In this document: positions 55,201-62,877 of the stretch, one piece after another
Position numbering within the stretch: the stretch's first letter is position 1
How the letters are laid out: each line of letters opens with the position of its first letter
Source: Paragemmobacter straminiformis
Lineage (GTDB): Bacteria > Pseudomonadota > Alphaproteobacteria > Rhodobacterales > Rhodobacteraceae
DNA: 64,000 nt
Assembly: GCF_014243445.1 (NCBI RefSeq)
Contig: NZ_JACLQD010000002.1
Span: forward strand, 923,013 to 987,012
Direction: 5' to 3'
Program-made: the position numbers and the translations under genes
Notes under the pieces: model-generated
What the model was told of the DNA's origin: nothing
Seen by the model: only the letters and a program-made list of their open reading frames with translations
The model's database searches: none

Positions 55201-56740
55201 CTTCGCGCAAGGCGGGCATTCGGTGCTGGCCATGCGCCTTCTGTCACGCCTGCGCCGCGAACTCGGCCTGACCGTCTCGGTTGCCGACTTCCTGCGCACG
55301 CCGACGCTGCGCATGCTGGAACAGGCCTTCCGCCGCATGAAGAACAGCGCGGACCGCAAGCGCCAAACCGGATCCGAGAACATCTCCCTCCTCGTCGCCG
55401 GACCCGAGGATATGGCCCCGCTCTTCTGCCTTCCGGGCATTCTCGGCCAACCCGTCTGGGTCAACGCCGCCCTGCCCGAGCTGACCGATTGCGGGCGTCC
55501 GGTGCTCGGCCTGCAAATGCCCGAGGCACCGCTTCCCGAAACCATGCAGGATATCGCACGGTTCCACGCAACCGAAATCGCGGGCTGGCACAAAAGCCGC
55601 AACATCGCCGCAGCGCCGATCCTTGCGGGTTTCTCGCTGGGCGGGCTTCTCACCGTCTCTGTCACCACCGAACTCGAAGCGATGGGCCTGCCACCGGCAC
55701 GGGTGATCGTCGTCGATCCGGGCACCAATTTCTTTCCGAACCCGCAAAGCTCTGCCGATCCGAACGGCGAGCATCTTTCCCTCCGCCTTACCGAGTTGCG
55801 CAAGGATCATGTCCTGCAACCGGTCCGGACCCATCTGGATTTCATCCTCGCCACCCGCGGTTTCCCGTGGGAAAGGCTGCCGCCCTCGGATGATTGGGCC
55901 TGCCTCGCTCATGGCGGAATGTCGATCTATCCCGCCGACGCCCATCACCTGTCCATCACGCAGAAAACCAACGCCCCCCTCCTTGCAGGATTGCTGAAAC
56001 GCCTGATCGAAGGCGGCGTTGAACCTGCAAGGGCGATCCTCGATCCCTGGTCTGCCGATGATGTCGGACATCTGCGCACTTCCGCGCGTCTGGTGCATAC
56101 GGGACGTTACGCGCAGGCGCTCGAAGCGCTGGCGCTGCTGTCGCCCGACCGTCAGGCCTTTCCGGCCGTGGTGTTGCAGCGGTTGCGCCTCTGGGAACAG
56201 CTGGGCGATCTCGCCGCGTTGAAAGCGACGGCCCACGCCCTGCTCGCCGGCACGACGACCCTGCTTCCCGCCCTCGTCCTTTCGCTGGTCGAGGCGCTTG
56301 ACCGGCTGAAATGCGGCCCCCTTGCCGACAGGCTTGACGCGACCTGCCTCGCGCGGCTGCCGCAGCCGTCGGCAGGTCTGCTGTTCCAGCGCGCCCAGCG
56401 CGCCCTGAACCGCCAGCAACACGCGGTCGCCGCCGATATTCTGGCGCATCCCGCGCTCGCCAGCTTCGATCCGGTCGAAACCGCGCTGATCCGCCTCATG
56501 GCCGCAAGACGCGCCTCCGAAAGGCAACCCGACGGCTGGCACGACGCCCTGCTGTCCACCCTCGCCAGCGACGGCTCGGTGCCGTCGTATTTCTCGGCAG
56601 CCCTGCGGTCCCTGCTGGTCAAGGGCGACGACGCCACCGCCGGGGCGCTGATCGCCTTGGCCCGCACCATGTTTCCGGGTGATCCGGCATCGACCGACCT
56701 CGTCAACCTTTGGAAAGGCAGGGCCGCGCAATGGAGCTGA
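52232..56740 (+). CDS. Single-module non-ribosomal peptide synthetase (C-A-T-TE) with helical C-terminal tail
   Basis: A 1502-residue enzyme. The condensation domain occupies about 1-425, with HHISLDD (134-140), where HHxxxDG is usual. The adenylation domain (about 430-950) has YTSGSTGIPKG (593-603), NVYGPTEN, YRTGDKVRW and catalytic Lys943 in NASGKIDRK. By alignment with GrsA from memory, its pocket residues read D-A-I-F-S-G-V-A-L-K; the leading Asp indicates an alpha-amino acid, but I cannot name it. The carrier domain has FFAQGGHSVL (Ser997). The thioesterase has GFSLGG (Ser1135) and DAHHLSI (His1238/1239). About 240 C-terminal residues are TPR-like helices. It starts at GTG 52232. It overlaps the PPTase gene by 10 bases. 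Confidence 0.92.
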   Translation: MATVLTHDQRDIWIADQADPKGSPAMVLVAFRAQGRLDTPAFFDALRRLGKRHPALCLMIDDSDGTPRAISAPPDKIPVRVEILPSWEKQPQDWVTRRLTSIAAYRIDLRRAPALAVQVLCLSATEYVIGFCGHHISLDDLSLTVMLRDFGRFYAAAGSGPDTPDDPHAPPASEAPLRLEDARRAAQLRYTPLPWPGRALKSAGDPARAAINIPCRRALDRDRAEALRQVARRHGTTLFCLCTAAYKVLLARYCGVDRVAVGVAYSLRGNPAAQEEVGAWVSYVGVETGIDPTVPIGRLGAAFGQELSSLRRGESACALAGYSATIVRYLAPRAMPVLPGMTVTELDAPAESVLVELATSLREVDDRLMIVMRGRERLFTPADLTALMTAYVAILDGLIADPDLTAGFRLPLRPETAALHAGRAISAPPVGAELDLATAFARSARQNAAALALADPGCEIDYATLDRRARGLADWMQTRLGLHKGDRVALYLRRGHMLPLLHLAALMAGLVIVPVDTSYPDDRIGQILQRATCRYALCTHSDDQSRLRQIADRAGLACQIVTAGPAADLAHQSGAPATPALASQPDDPAYVIYTSGSTGIPKGVVVPRKALVRLALGCFLHPLLQGDRVGQLASPGFDAFFIEIWSAFLNGAALICPDSTPATVDEFARLLRSGDVTHAFLTTSVFNLVVDEDIEAFSALRELSVGGEVMSASHALRLAKRFPELTLRNVYGPTENGALSTAYRLGPDMPDDLSAVPIGTALPGNVVLVLDADGKPVPDGFMGELWLGGPGLALGYDGDADLTAARFRIFDPVSLGLPAGPGLRLYRTGDKVRWDATGTAIEYHGRIDAQIKFNGFRIEPGEIEASILRHPEIGRAAVVTARNGPGGAVSAIWAVYDCIAAPDDAEAVETSLRGLLAQDLPRFMLPHRYLYLAQGLPLNASGKIDRKALDTLVAKTAQSGSGTLDGFDKWLVSIWSDVLQTDAPRADVDFFAQGGHSVLAMRLLSRLRRELGLTVSVADFLRTPTLRMLEQAFRRMKNSADRKRQTGSENISLLVAGPEDMAPLFCLPGILGQPVWVNAALPELTDCGRPVLGLQMPEAPLPETMQDIARFHATEIAGWHKSRNIAAAPILAGFSLGGLLTVSVTTELEAMGLPPARVIVVDPGTNFFPNPQSSADPNGEHLSLRLTELRKDHVLQPVRTHLDFILATRGFPWERLPPSDDWACLAHGGMSIYPADAHHLSITQKTNAPLLAGLLKRLIEGGVEPARAILDPWSADDVGHLRTSARLVHTGRYAQALEALALLSPDRQAFPAVVLQRLRLWEQLGDLAALKATAHALLAGTTTLLPALVLSLVEALDRLKCGPLADRLDATCLARLPQPSAGLLFQRAQRALNRQQHAVAADILAHPALASFDPVETALIRLMAARRASERQPDGWHDALLSTLASDGSVPSYFSAALRSLLVKGDDATAGALIALARTMFPGDPASTDLVNLWKGRAAQWS

Positions 56741-57438
56741 CGTCCGGCGCCCTCTTGCAGGCCTTGCGCGATATCCTGCCCCGCGACGCGGGCTTTGGCC
56801 ACGCGCGGCTTGCCGAAGCTGCCCCCCTTTACGTGGTGCAGGAGGATATCGGGCCCGCAGCCCCGACCCGCCAAAGGGAATTTGCCGCCGGTCGCCTTGC
56901 CCTGCGCCGCGCGATGCGCTCCATCGGGCTGGCGGCCGAACACGTGCCCCGCGCCCCCGACCGCGGCCCGCTCTGGCCCTGCGGCCTTGTCGGCGCCATC
57001 ACCCATGCCGACACCCACGCCCTCGCGGTCATCGCTCGCAGCCACCACAACGGCGGCCTCGGCCTCGATCTCGTCGCGCCCGCCGACCGGCCCGAACCGG
57101 ACCTCTGGCCGCTTTTCCTGCATCCTGCCGAAATCGCGCAGACGCGCGGCCCTATCGACGCCGCCGCGCGGCTGGCCGCAAAGGAAGCCGCGATCAAGCT
57201 GCTGCGCGACACGACCGGGCTGACCCATGCCTTCCTAGACCTCTTCGCAACGCTCGGGCCTGACGGGACCACGTTTACCGTCCAAATCGTCTCCGCGCCG
57301 CAATCTGACGCACGTACCACCGCACTGCCCACGGCTGCGGTGCAAGGCCACCTGCGCCATGTCAGCGGCCACGTCCTTGCCCTATGCGCCGCCGCGCCGC
57401 GCGCCCAAAACCGCAGCGACCGGAGCGCCGCGCCATGA
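56731..57438 (+). CDS. 4'-phosphopantetheinyl transferase (EntD/Sfp type)
   Basis: A 235-residue protein that would attach phosphopantetheine to the carrier serine of the preceding NRPS. Family landmarks are FAAGRLALRRAM (51-62), GAITHADTHALAVIA (88-102), GLDLV (111-115) and KEAAIKLL (151-158). The usual GIDIE/GIDxE has Asp113 but Val115 where an acidic residue is normal, which may alter Mg binding or mean that another acid substitutes. The start ATG at 56731 is inside the NRPS end, so translation is probably coupled. The end overlaps the next gene by 4 bases. Confidence 0.82.
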   Translation: MELTSGALLQALRDILPRDAGFGHARLAEAAPLYVVQEDIGPAAPTRQREFAAGRLALRRAMRSIGLAAEHVPRAPDRGPLWPCGLVGAITHADTHALAVIARSHHNGGLGLDLVAPADRPEPDLWPLFLHPAEIAQTRGPIDAAARLAAKEAAIKLLRDTTGLTHAFLDLFATLGPDGTTFTVQIVSAPQSDARTTALPTAAVQGHLRHVSGHVLALCAAAPRAQNRSDRSAAP

Positions 57439-58406
57439 TGAACCTCCGTCTCCCCGCCTGCATCCTGCACAATGATCCGCCGGTGACCTTGTCCAAGCGG
57501 ATGCCCTCGGTCGGGCTGGGCCTCGGCCTGTCGGGCCTGTGTCCCGACCGGTTTCGCGACGGGCCGTCCTTTCACATCCTGACCCTCGCCTGGTCGCACG
57601 AGGATTCCGGCCAATGCGAACGCCTGCGCGACGAGCTTGCGGCCATGTCCCTTGTCTTGCCACAGGCGCGATTTCTGGTGCTTGCCAATACAGCGGACGA
57701 GGCGACGATGCTGCATCATCACGGCATCATGACCTTGCAGGCCAATATCCTGTGCCTTGCCGATGGCGACCGCTTCCGCCCGACACCGCCCCCCCAAGGG
57801 CAGGATCGCGTCGATGCCGCCTATGTGGCAGGCTTTTACGCCTTCAAGCGTCACCCCCTCGCCCGGCTCATCCCGCGGCTTCTCCTGCTTTACTGGGAGC
57901 CGGGCCCGGCCGAGGCGATCTCGATGCGACAAACCTTGCCCGACGCCATCTTTGCCAATCATGACGCCGCCGATGGCAGCTACAGGCTTCTCGACGGGTC
58001 CGCCTATTGCGCCCAGCTCGGTCGGGCATCGGTCGGCCTTTGCCTCTCCGCCGAGGAAGGGCCGATGCGCGCCAGCATCGAATACATGCTTTGCGGCTTG
58101 CCGGTGGTGACAACTCCGGCCCGGGGCGGCCGGCTGGAATTTCTCGCAGGCCCCCATCTGAAAGTCGCAGCACCAACCGCGCAGGACGTTGCCGAAGCGG
58201 TCGCCTCCCTCGGCCACGACACGCCCGACGCGGGCGAAGTCCGCGCCTTCATCCTCTCGCGCATGGCACAGGAACGCGGCCGCATGCTTGAGGGGATCAA
58301 CCATTGGCTTTCGGGCGCCAGCGACATCCACCTCGGGCCAGACGCGATGCAGCGCATGGTCCAGAACGGCATCTGGCGCGCCCGCCCCTTGTCCGAGGTC
58401 CTCTGA
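57435..58406 (+). CDS. GT4-like glycosyltransferase
   Basis: A 323-residue protein. The C-terminal half has the donor-binding pattern of GT-B family-4 enzymes: EGPMRASIEYMLCGLPVVTTPARGG, then EFLAGPHLKVAAPTAQDVAEAV. The N-terminal half (FHILTLAWSHEDSGQCERLRDEL, HHHGIMTLQANILCLADG) is unlike well-known groups and rather short. No membrane segment is seen. It is the last gene of the operon, and a candidate terminator follows at 58424. Function is inferred from the C-terminal motif and neighbours. Confidence 0.7.
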   Translation: MMNLRLPACILHNDPPVTLSKRMPSVGLGLGLSGLCPDRFRDGPSFHILTLAWSHEDSGQCERLRDELAAMSLVLPQARFLVLANTADEATMLHHHGIMTLQANILCLADGDRFRPTPPPQGQDRVDAAYVAGFYAFKRHPLARLIPRLLLLYWEPGPAEAISMRQTLPDAIFANHDAADGSYRLLDGSAYCAQLGRASVGLCLSAEEGPMRASIEYMLCGLPVVTTPARGGRLEFLAGPHLKVAAPTAQDVAEAVASLGHDTPDAGEVRAFILSRMAQERGRMLEGINHWLSGASDIHLGPDAMQRMVQNGIWRARPLSEVL

Positions 58407-58423
58407 CCTCCGCCGCCATCGCC

Positions 58424-58447
58424 GCCGCCTGCCCTGCGGGCGGCTTT
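58424..58447 (+). terminator. Candidate terminator after the NRPS/glycosyltransferase operon
   Basis: GCCGCC and GGCGGC pair around TGCCCTGCG and are followed by TTT. The hairpin lies in the 49-base gap between this operon and the convergent ABC transporter gene. The T-run is short, so it may be weak. Confidence 0.5.
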
Positions 58448-58455
58448 CAGACGCC

Positions 58456-59568
58456 TCAGCCCCCGATCCTCAATTCCGTAGCAGGATCGAAGGCGACCGC
58501 CTTTTCCATATTCACCGCGAATTCATAGCGCTCACCCGCCGCAACCGGGGCATCCGCCCGCATCCGCGCAATCGCATCCCGCCCGCCCAGCGTCATGGTG
58601 ACAAACGTATCCGCCCCCGCCGGTTCCGTGACCGTGACGCGGTTCGGCAGGCTCTGGATGTTGCCCGACTTGCGATCCGCCCCTTCCGGATCGGTGATTG
58701 CCTCGGGCCTGATGCCCAAAAGGATATCCTTGCCCTCCCACGCCGCCATCGCCGCTTGCGAGAAGCGCAGCATCCGCGGCGTGCCTTCGGCATCGGTCAC
58801 GCTGGCATGCGGCACGCCGTCCTGCATCACCACGCGGGCGGGGATGATGTTCATCGCGGGGCTGCCCATGAAGGTGGCGACAAACAGGTTGGCGGGCGTG
58901 TCGTAAATCTCTTTCGGCGTGCCGAGTTGCTGCACATGGCCCCTGTTCATCACCGCGATCCGGGTTGACAGCGTCATCGCCTCGATCTGGTCGTGCGTGA
59001 CATAGACGATCGTGGTCTTAAGCTTCTGGTGCAGCTTCTTGATCTCGGTCCTCATGTCGACACGCAGCTTGGCGTCGAGGTTTGAAAGCGGCTCGTCGAA
59101 CAGGAACACATCGGGGTTCCGCACCAGCGCGCGCCCCATCGCCACCCGCTGCCGCTGCCCGCCCGAAAGCTGCCCCGGCTTGCGGTCCAGAAGGTGGTCG
59201 ATCTGCAAAAGCTTCGCCACATCGGCCAATGCACGGTCCCGCGCAGGCTTCGGCACACCATGCATCTCAAGCCCGAAGGTCATGTTCTGGCCCACGGTCA
59301 TGTTGGGATAAAGCGCGTAAGACTGGAACACCATCGCGATGTTGCGCTTGCTCGGATGCACCCCGTTCACCACACGCCCCTTGATGGCGATCTCGCCCCC
59401 CGTGATCCCCTCGAGCCCCGCGATCATGTTCAAAAGCGTGGACTTGCCGCAGCCGGACGGACCGACAAGGACAAGGAACTCGCCCTCTTCCACCGCGATG
59501 TCGACGCGGTGCAGGACTTCGACCTGCCCGTAGGATTTGGTGACGTTGCGGATGTCGAGAAAGCCCAT
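58456..59568 (-). CDS. Sugar ABC transporter ATP-binding protein (MalK/UgpC type), second system
   Basis: A 370-residue ATPase with Walker [17 protein letters not shown], signature [16 protein letters not shown], Walker [13 protein letters not shown] and [13 protein letters not shown]. The C-terminal TOBE region includes LGIRPEAITDPEGADR. It is the last gene of the operon and lies 4 bases after the permease gene. It resembles the ATPase at 31748 throughout but clearly belongs to a separate transporter. Confidence 0.92.
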   Translation of the reverse strand: MGFLDIRNVTKSYGQVEVLHRVDIAVEEGEFLVLVGPSGCGKSTLLNMIAGLEGITGGEIAIKGRVVNGVHPSKRNIAMVFQSYALYPNMTVGQNMTFGLEMHGVPKPARDRALADVAKLLQIDHLLDRKPGQLSGGQRQRVAMGRALVRNPDVFLFDEPLSNLDAKLRVDMRTEIKKLHQKLKTTIVYVTHDQIEAMTLSTRIAVMNRGHVQQLGTPKEIYDTPANLFVATFMGSPAMNIIPARVVMQDGVPHASVTDAEGTPRMLRFSQAAMAAWEGKDILLGIRPEAITDPEGADRKSGNIQSLPNRVTVTEPAGADTFVTMTLGGRDAIARMRADAPVAAGERYEFAVNMEKAVAFDPATELRIGG

Positions 59569-59572
59569 GAGA

Positions 59573-60454
59573 TCAGCCCTTTACTGAGCCCGCCATCAGA
59601 CCGCGCACGAAGTAGCGGCCTGCGACGATGTAAACGAAGAGGGTCGGCAGCGCGGCAAGGATCGCGCCCGCAAAGTGGACGTTGTATTCCTTCACCCCGG
59701 TCGAGGACTGCACGAGGTTGTTCAAGGCCACCGTCATCGGCTGCGAGGTGCCGCCGAACGAGGCGCCGAACAGGAAGTCGTTCCAGATATTGGTGAACTG
59801 CCAGATCACGCTGACCACGGCGATGGGGCCGGAAACCGGCAGCAATATCCGCCAGAAGATCTGGAAGAACCCCGCCCCGTCGATCTGCGCCGCGCGCACG
59901 AGTTCGGTCGGAAATGCCGCGTAGTAGTTGCGGAAGTACAGCGTGGTAAAGCCGATGCCATAGACCACATGCACCAGCACCAGCCCCGGCACCGACCCCG
60001 CCAGCCCCAGCTTGCCCAGAACCACCGCCATCGGGATCAGCACGATCTGGAACGGGATGAAGCAGGAAAACAGCATCAGGCCAAAGACCCAGCTATCCCC
60101 GCGGAAACGCCACTTGGTCAGCACATAGCCATTCAGCGCGCCGACGATGGTCGAAATCGCGACCGCAGGCACCACCATCAGGATCGAATTCAGGAAATAG
60201 GGCTTCAGCCCCGTGGGTTCGACCCCGATCTGCGCGGTCGACCAGGCGCTGCGCCACGGGTCCAGCGTCCAGACCTGCGGCAGGGCCATCATGTTGCCGC
60301 CCGTGATCTCGGACAGCGGCTTCACCGAATTGATGCCCATCACGTAAAGCGGCAGCAGGTAGAACAGCGCAAACAGCACCAGCAGCAGGTAGATCAGAAC
60401 CCGCATCGCGCGGCCCGTGCTGACGGCGGTATCCTGTGTGACAGCCGACATCAC
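59573..60454 (-). CDS. Sugar ABC transporter permease (MalG/GtsC type)
   Basis: A 293-residue permease with six membrane segments. The EAA loop is ELVRAAQIDGAGFFQIFWRI followed by LLPVSGPIAVV. A long first periplasmic loop (SEITGGNMMALPQVWTLDPW) is typical of glucose-type systems. Two ATG codons in a row (60454, 60451) could start it and overlap the stop of the partner permease. Confidence 0.92.
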   Translation of the reverse strand: MMSAVTQDTAVSTGRAMRVLIYLLLVLFALFYLLPLYVMGINSVKPLSEITGGNMMALPQVWTLDPWRSAWSTAQIGVEPTGLKPYFLNSILMVVPAVAISTIVGALNGYVLTKWRFRGDSWVFGLMLFSCFIPFQIVLIPMAVVLGKLGLAGSVPGLVLVHVVYGIGFTTLYFRNYYAAFPTELVRAAQIDGAGFFQIFWRILLPVSGPIAVVSVIWQFTNIWNDFLFGASFGGTSQPMTVALNNLVQSSTGVKEYNVHFAGAILAALPTLFVYIVAGRYFVRGLMAGSVKG

Positions 60455-61344
60455 TTCTTCTCCTTCAACTCGGCGTAAAGATAGGGGACCATGATCGCAG
60501 CAATGGTCATCAGCATGATCACCGCGCTCGATGCCCCGATCCCCATCTGGTTGCGGGTGAAGGTGTAGGAATACATGAAGGTCGCGGGCATCTCGGTCGC
60601 CCGCCCCGGCCCGCCCCCCGTAAGGGCCACGACAAGGTCATAGGATTTGATGGCAAGGTGGCTCAGGATCACGAAGGCCGACAGGAACGCAGGCCGCAGC
60701 AACGGAATGACGATGCGCCGGTAAAGCTGCCAGTTCGACGCCCCGTCGATCTGCGCGGCCTTCAATATCTCGTTGTCGATGCCGCGCAAGCCGGCCAGAA
60801 ACATCGCCATGACAAACCCCGAGGTCTGCCAGACGGCGGCGATGACGATGGTATAGATCGCCATGTCGCCATCCTTGATCCAGGTAAAGGAAAAGCTCTC
60901 CCACCCCCACAGATGCATGACCCTTTCCAGCCCGATCCCGGGGTCGAGGAACCATTTCCACGCGGTGCCGGTGACGATGAACGACAGCGCCATGGGATAA
61001 AGGTAGATCGGCCGCAGCACACCCTCGCCCCGGATCTTCTGGTCAAGGAAAATCGCCAGCATCAGGCCGACAAGGGTGCAGATCACGATGTAGAGCGAGG
61101 CGAAAATGGCGATGTTCACGATCGCCGTGTTCCACGCGGGCAGTGCCCAGAGCTTTGCGTAATTCTCCCAGCCGACCCATTTGAAACTGGGCAGCATCTT
61201 CGATCCGGTAAAGGACAGGACCACCGTAAAGCCGATGAAACCGTAGACGAACAGGATCGTCACCGCAAAGGACGGGGCCAGCACCAGCTTGGGAAGCCAG
61301 TCCTGCAACCTCGTGCGGAAATCGGGCGCGGTAGACGCGGACAT
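60451..61344 (-). CDS. Sugar ABC transporter permease (MalF/GtsB type)
   Basis: A 297-residue permease with six membrane segments. The EAA loop is NEILKAAQIDGASNWQLYRR followed by IVIPLLRPAF, and VALTGGGPGRATEMPATFMYSY is typical of the family. The start at 61344 (MSASTAPDFRTRL) is preferred to 61410, whose leader would read through the tandem hairpins. It pairs with the permease downstream. Confidence 0.92.
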   Translation of the reverse strand: MSASTAPDFRTRLQDWLPKLVLAPSFAVTILFVYGFIGFTVVLSFTGSKMLPSFKWVGWENYAKLWALPAWNTAIVNIAIFASLYIVICTLVGLMLAIFLDQKIRGEGVLRPIYLYPMALSFIVTGTAWKWFLDPGIGLERVMHLWGWESFSFTWIKDGDMAIYTIVIAAVWQTSGFVMAMFLAGLRGIDNEILKAAQIDGASNWQLYRRIVIPLLRPAFLSAFVILSHLAIKSYDLVVALTGGGPGRATEMPATFMYSYTFTRNQMGIGASSAVIMLMTIAAIMVPYLYAELKEKK

Positions 61345-61372
61345 GGCGCGGGGCCTCCCCTCGGGGCGTGGA

Positions 61373-61419
61373 GCAAAAGTTACCGGCAAACTTTCGCACA
61401 TTCCTTGCAAAGGAAAACG
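61373..61419. repeat. Tandem imperfect palindromes between binding protein and permease
   Basis: 61373-61397 has arms GCAAAAGTT and AACTTTCGC around ACCGGCA. 61398-61419 has a TTCCTTGCAAAGGAA core. It resembles the pairs at 2415 and 24321 in order and core words. It lies 29 bases before the permease start, where a stabilising or attenuating hairpin would favour the binding protein. Confidence 0.65.
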
Positions 61420-61455
61420 GGGGGCGACGCGGACGCCGCCCCCCGGCTCGTCAGG

Positions 61456-62709
61456 TCACTGCGCCGCAGCCACGGCCTCGGCCAAGGCCGCCGCCGCCGC
61501 CGCGCCATCGGCATATTCGCCGTTGAAGGCTGCCGTGATCACGTCATAGGTCGCGTTCTTCACCGCTGCCGGTGCCGCATGGCCATGCGCCATCGACCCG
61601 AAAAGCGTGCCTGCCGTATTGGCCTCGGCCAGATCGGCCATGCCCTTCTTGCCGCAATCGTCAAAGGCATCGTTCGGTACATCGGTCCGCGCCGGAACCG
61701 ACCCCTTCACCACGTTGAAAGCCGACTGGAAGGCGGGGTCCATGATCGCCTTGGCCATGTTGACCTGCGCCTCCTGCTTGGCCGCGTCGGTCTGGTTGAA
61801 CATCGCGAACTGGTCCGAGTTGAAGGTGACCGACCCCTGCGTTCCGGGGAAGCGGATGCAGACGAAATCCGCGCCGGGCTTCTTGCCCGCCTTCAGGAAT
61901 TCGCCCTTGGCCCAGTCGCCCATCATCTGCATCCCCGCCTCGCCGTTGATCACCATGGCCGAGGCAAGGTTCCAGTCGCGGCCCGAGAAGTTGTCATCGA
62001 CATAAGAGCGCAGCTTGATCAGGCGGTTGAAGGCTTCGGCCATCTGTTCGCCCCCCAGCGCCGCGGGATCGAGGTCGATAAAGGCCTTCTGGTAGAAATC
62101 ACCGCCCATCGACAGCACGACACCGTCAAAGACGGTCGCCTCCTGCCAGGGCTGGCCCCCATGCGCGAGCGGGGTGATCCCGTTGGCCTTCATCTTGTCC
62201 AGCACCGCAACCAGTTCGTCCCATGTCGTCGGCGCGGCCAGTCCGGTGGCATCCAGCGCGGCCTTGTTGATCCAGACCCAGTTGGTCGAATGGACGTTGA
62301 CGGGGGCCGCAACCCATTTGCCGTCATAGGTCGAGAACTTCTGCAAGGCCGCCGGCACCACCTTGTCCCAGCCCTCGGCCTGCGCCGTCGCGGTCAGGTC
62401 GGCAAGCGCCCCCTCGGCCGCCCAGTCCTGAATGTCGAAGCCCAGCATCTGCACCGCGGTCGGCGGGTCGCCCGCCGTGACACGGGCGCGCAGCGCGGTC
62501 ATCGCCGCCTCGCCGCCGCCACCGGCCACGGGCATGTCCACCCAGCCCGTGCCACCGCCGGCAAGATTGTCCTTCAGCACATTGAGTGCCGCAGCCTCGC
62601 CGCCGCTGGTCCACCAATGCAGCACTTCCACATCGGCGGCCGAAGCCGAACCTGCCAGCGACACCGACAGGGCCAACGCGGACACAACGCCTTTCATCAT
62701 AGTTTTCAT
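61456..62709 (-). CDS. Glucose/mannose-type ABC transporter solute-binding protein
   Basis: A 417-residue periplasmic binding protein with a signal peptide ([24 protein letters not shown]). The mature start [20 protein letters not shown], the stretch [18 protein letters not shown], and [15 protein letters not shown] are typical of the GtsA/glucose-mannose group. It feeds the permeases at 59573-61344. The start at 62709 lies 41 bases from a LacI-type palindrome, so the operon is probably repressed by the divergent regulator. Confidence 0.92.
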   Translation of the reverse strand: MKTMMKGVVSALALSVSLAGSASAADVEVLHWWTSGGEAAALNVLKDNLAGGGTGWVDMPVAGGGGEAAMTALRARVTAGDPPTAVQMLGFDIQDWAAEGALADLTATAQAEGWDKVVPAALQKFSTYDGKWVAAPVNVHSTNWVWINKAALDATGLAAPTTWDELVAVLDKMKANGITPLAHGGQPWQEATVFDGVVLSMGGDFYQKAFIDLDPAALGGEQMAEAFNRLIKLRSYVDDNFSGRDWNLASAMVINGEAGMQMMGDWAKGEFLKAGKKPGADFVCIRFPGTQGSVTFNSDQFAMFNQTDAAKQEAQVNMAKAIMDPAFQSAFNVVKGSVPARTDVPNDAFDDCGKKGMADLAEANTAGTLFGSMAHGHAAPAAVKNATYDVITAAFNGEYADGAAAAAALAEAVAAAQ

Positions 62710-62749
62710 TTCTCTCTCCCTGATGGTCGGAACGGACCGAACGGTGATA

Positions 62750-62763
62750 TTGTAACGTTGCAA
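62750..62763. promoter_or_regulatory. LacI-type operator candidate before the sugar ABC operon
   Basis: TTGTAACGTTGCAA is a near-perfect palindrome with the central CG step typical of LacI-family sites. It lies between the binding-protein start and the LacI gene. A related site is at 62849. Confidence 0.6.
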
Positions 62764-62848
62764 ATGCCGCATAAGTCAATATCCAGTTACTTAACTTATC
62801 AACTTTTCCCTTCCAGATGGCCGCATTTGCGTGTCACAATGGCCAAAG

Positions 62849-62862
62849 TTGCAACGATACAA
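62849..62862. promoter_or_regulatory. LacI-type operator candidate before the lacI-like gene
   Basis: TTGCAACGATACAA matches the site at 62750 (consensus TTGYAACGWTRCAA). It lies 15 bases upstream of the chosen regulator start, in a place suited to autoregulation. If the regulator began at 62839 the site would be inside its coding region. Confidence 0.55.
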
Positions 62863-62877
62863 ACGTGTCAGCGCCCC

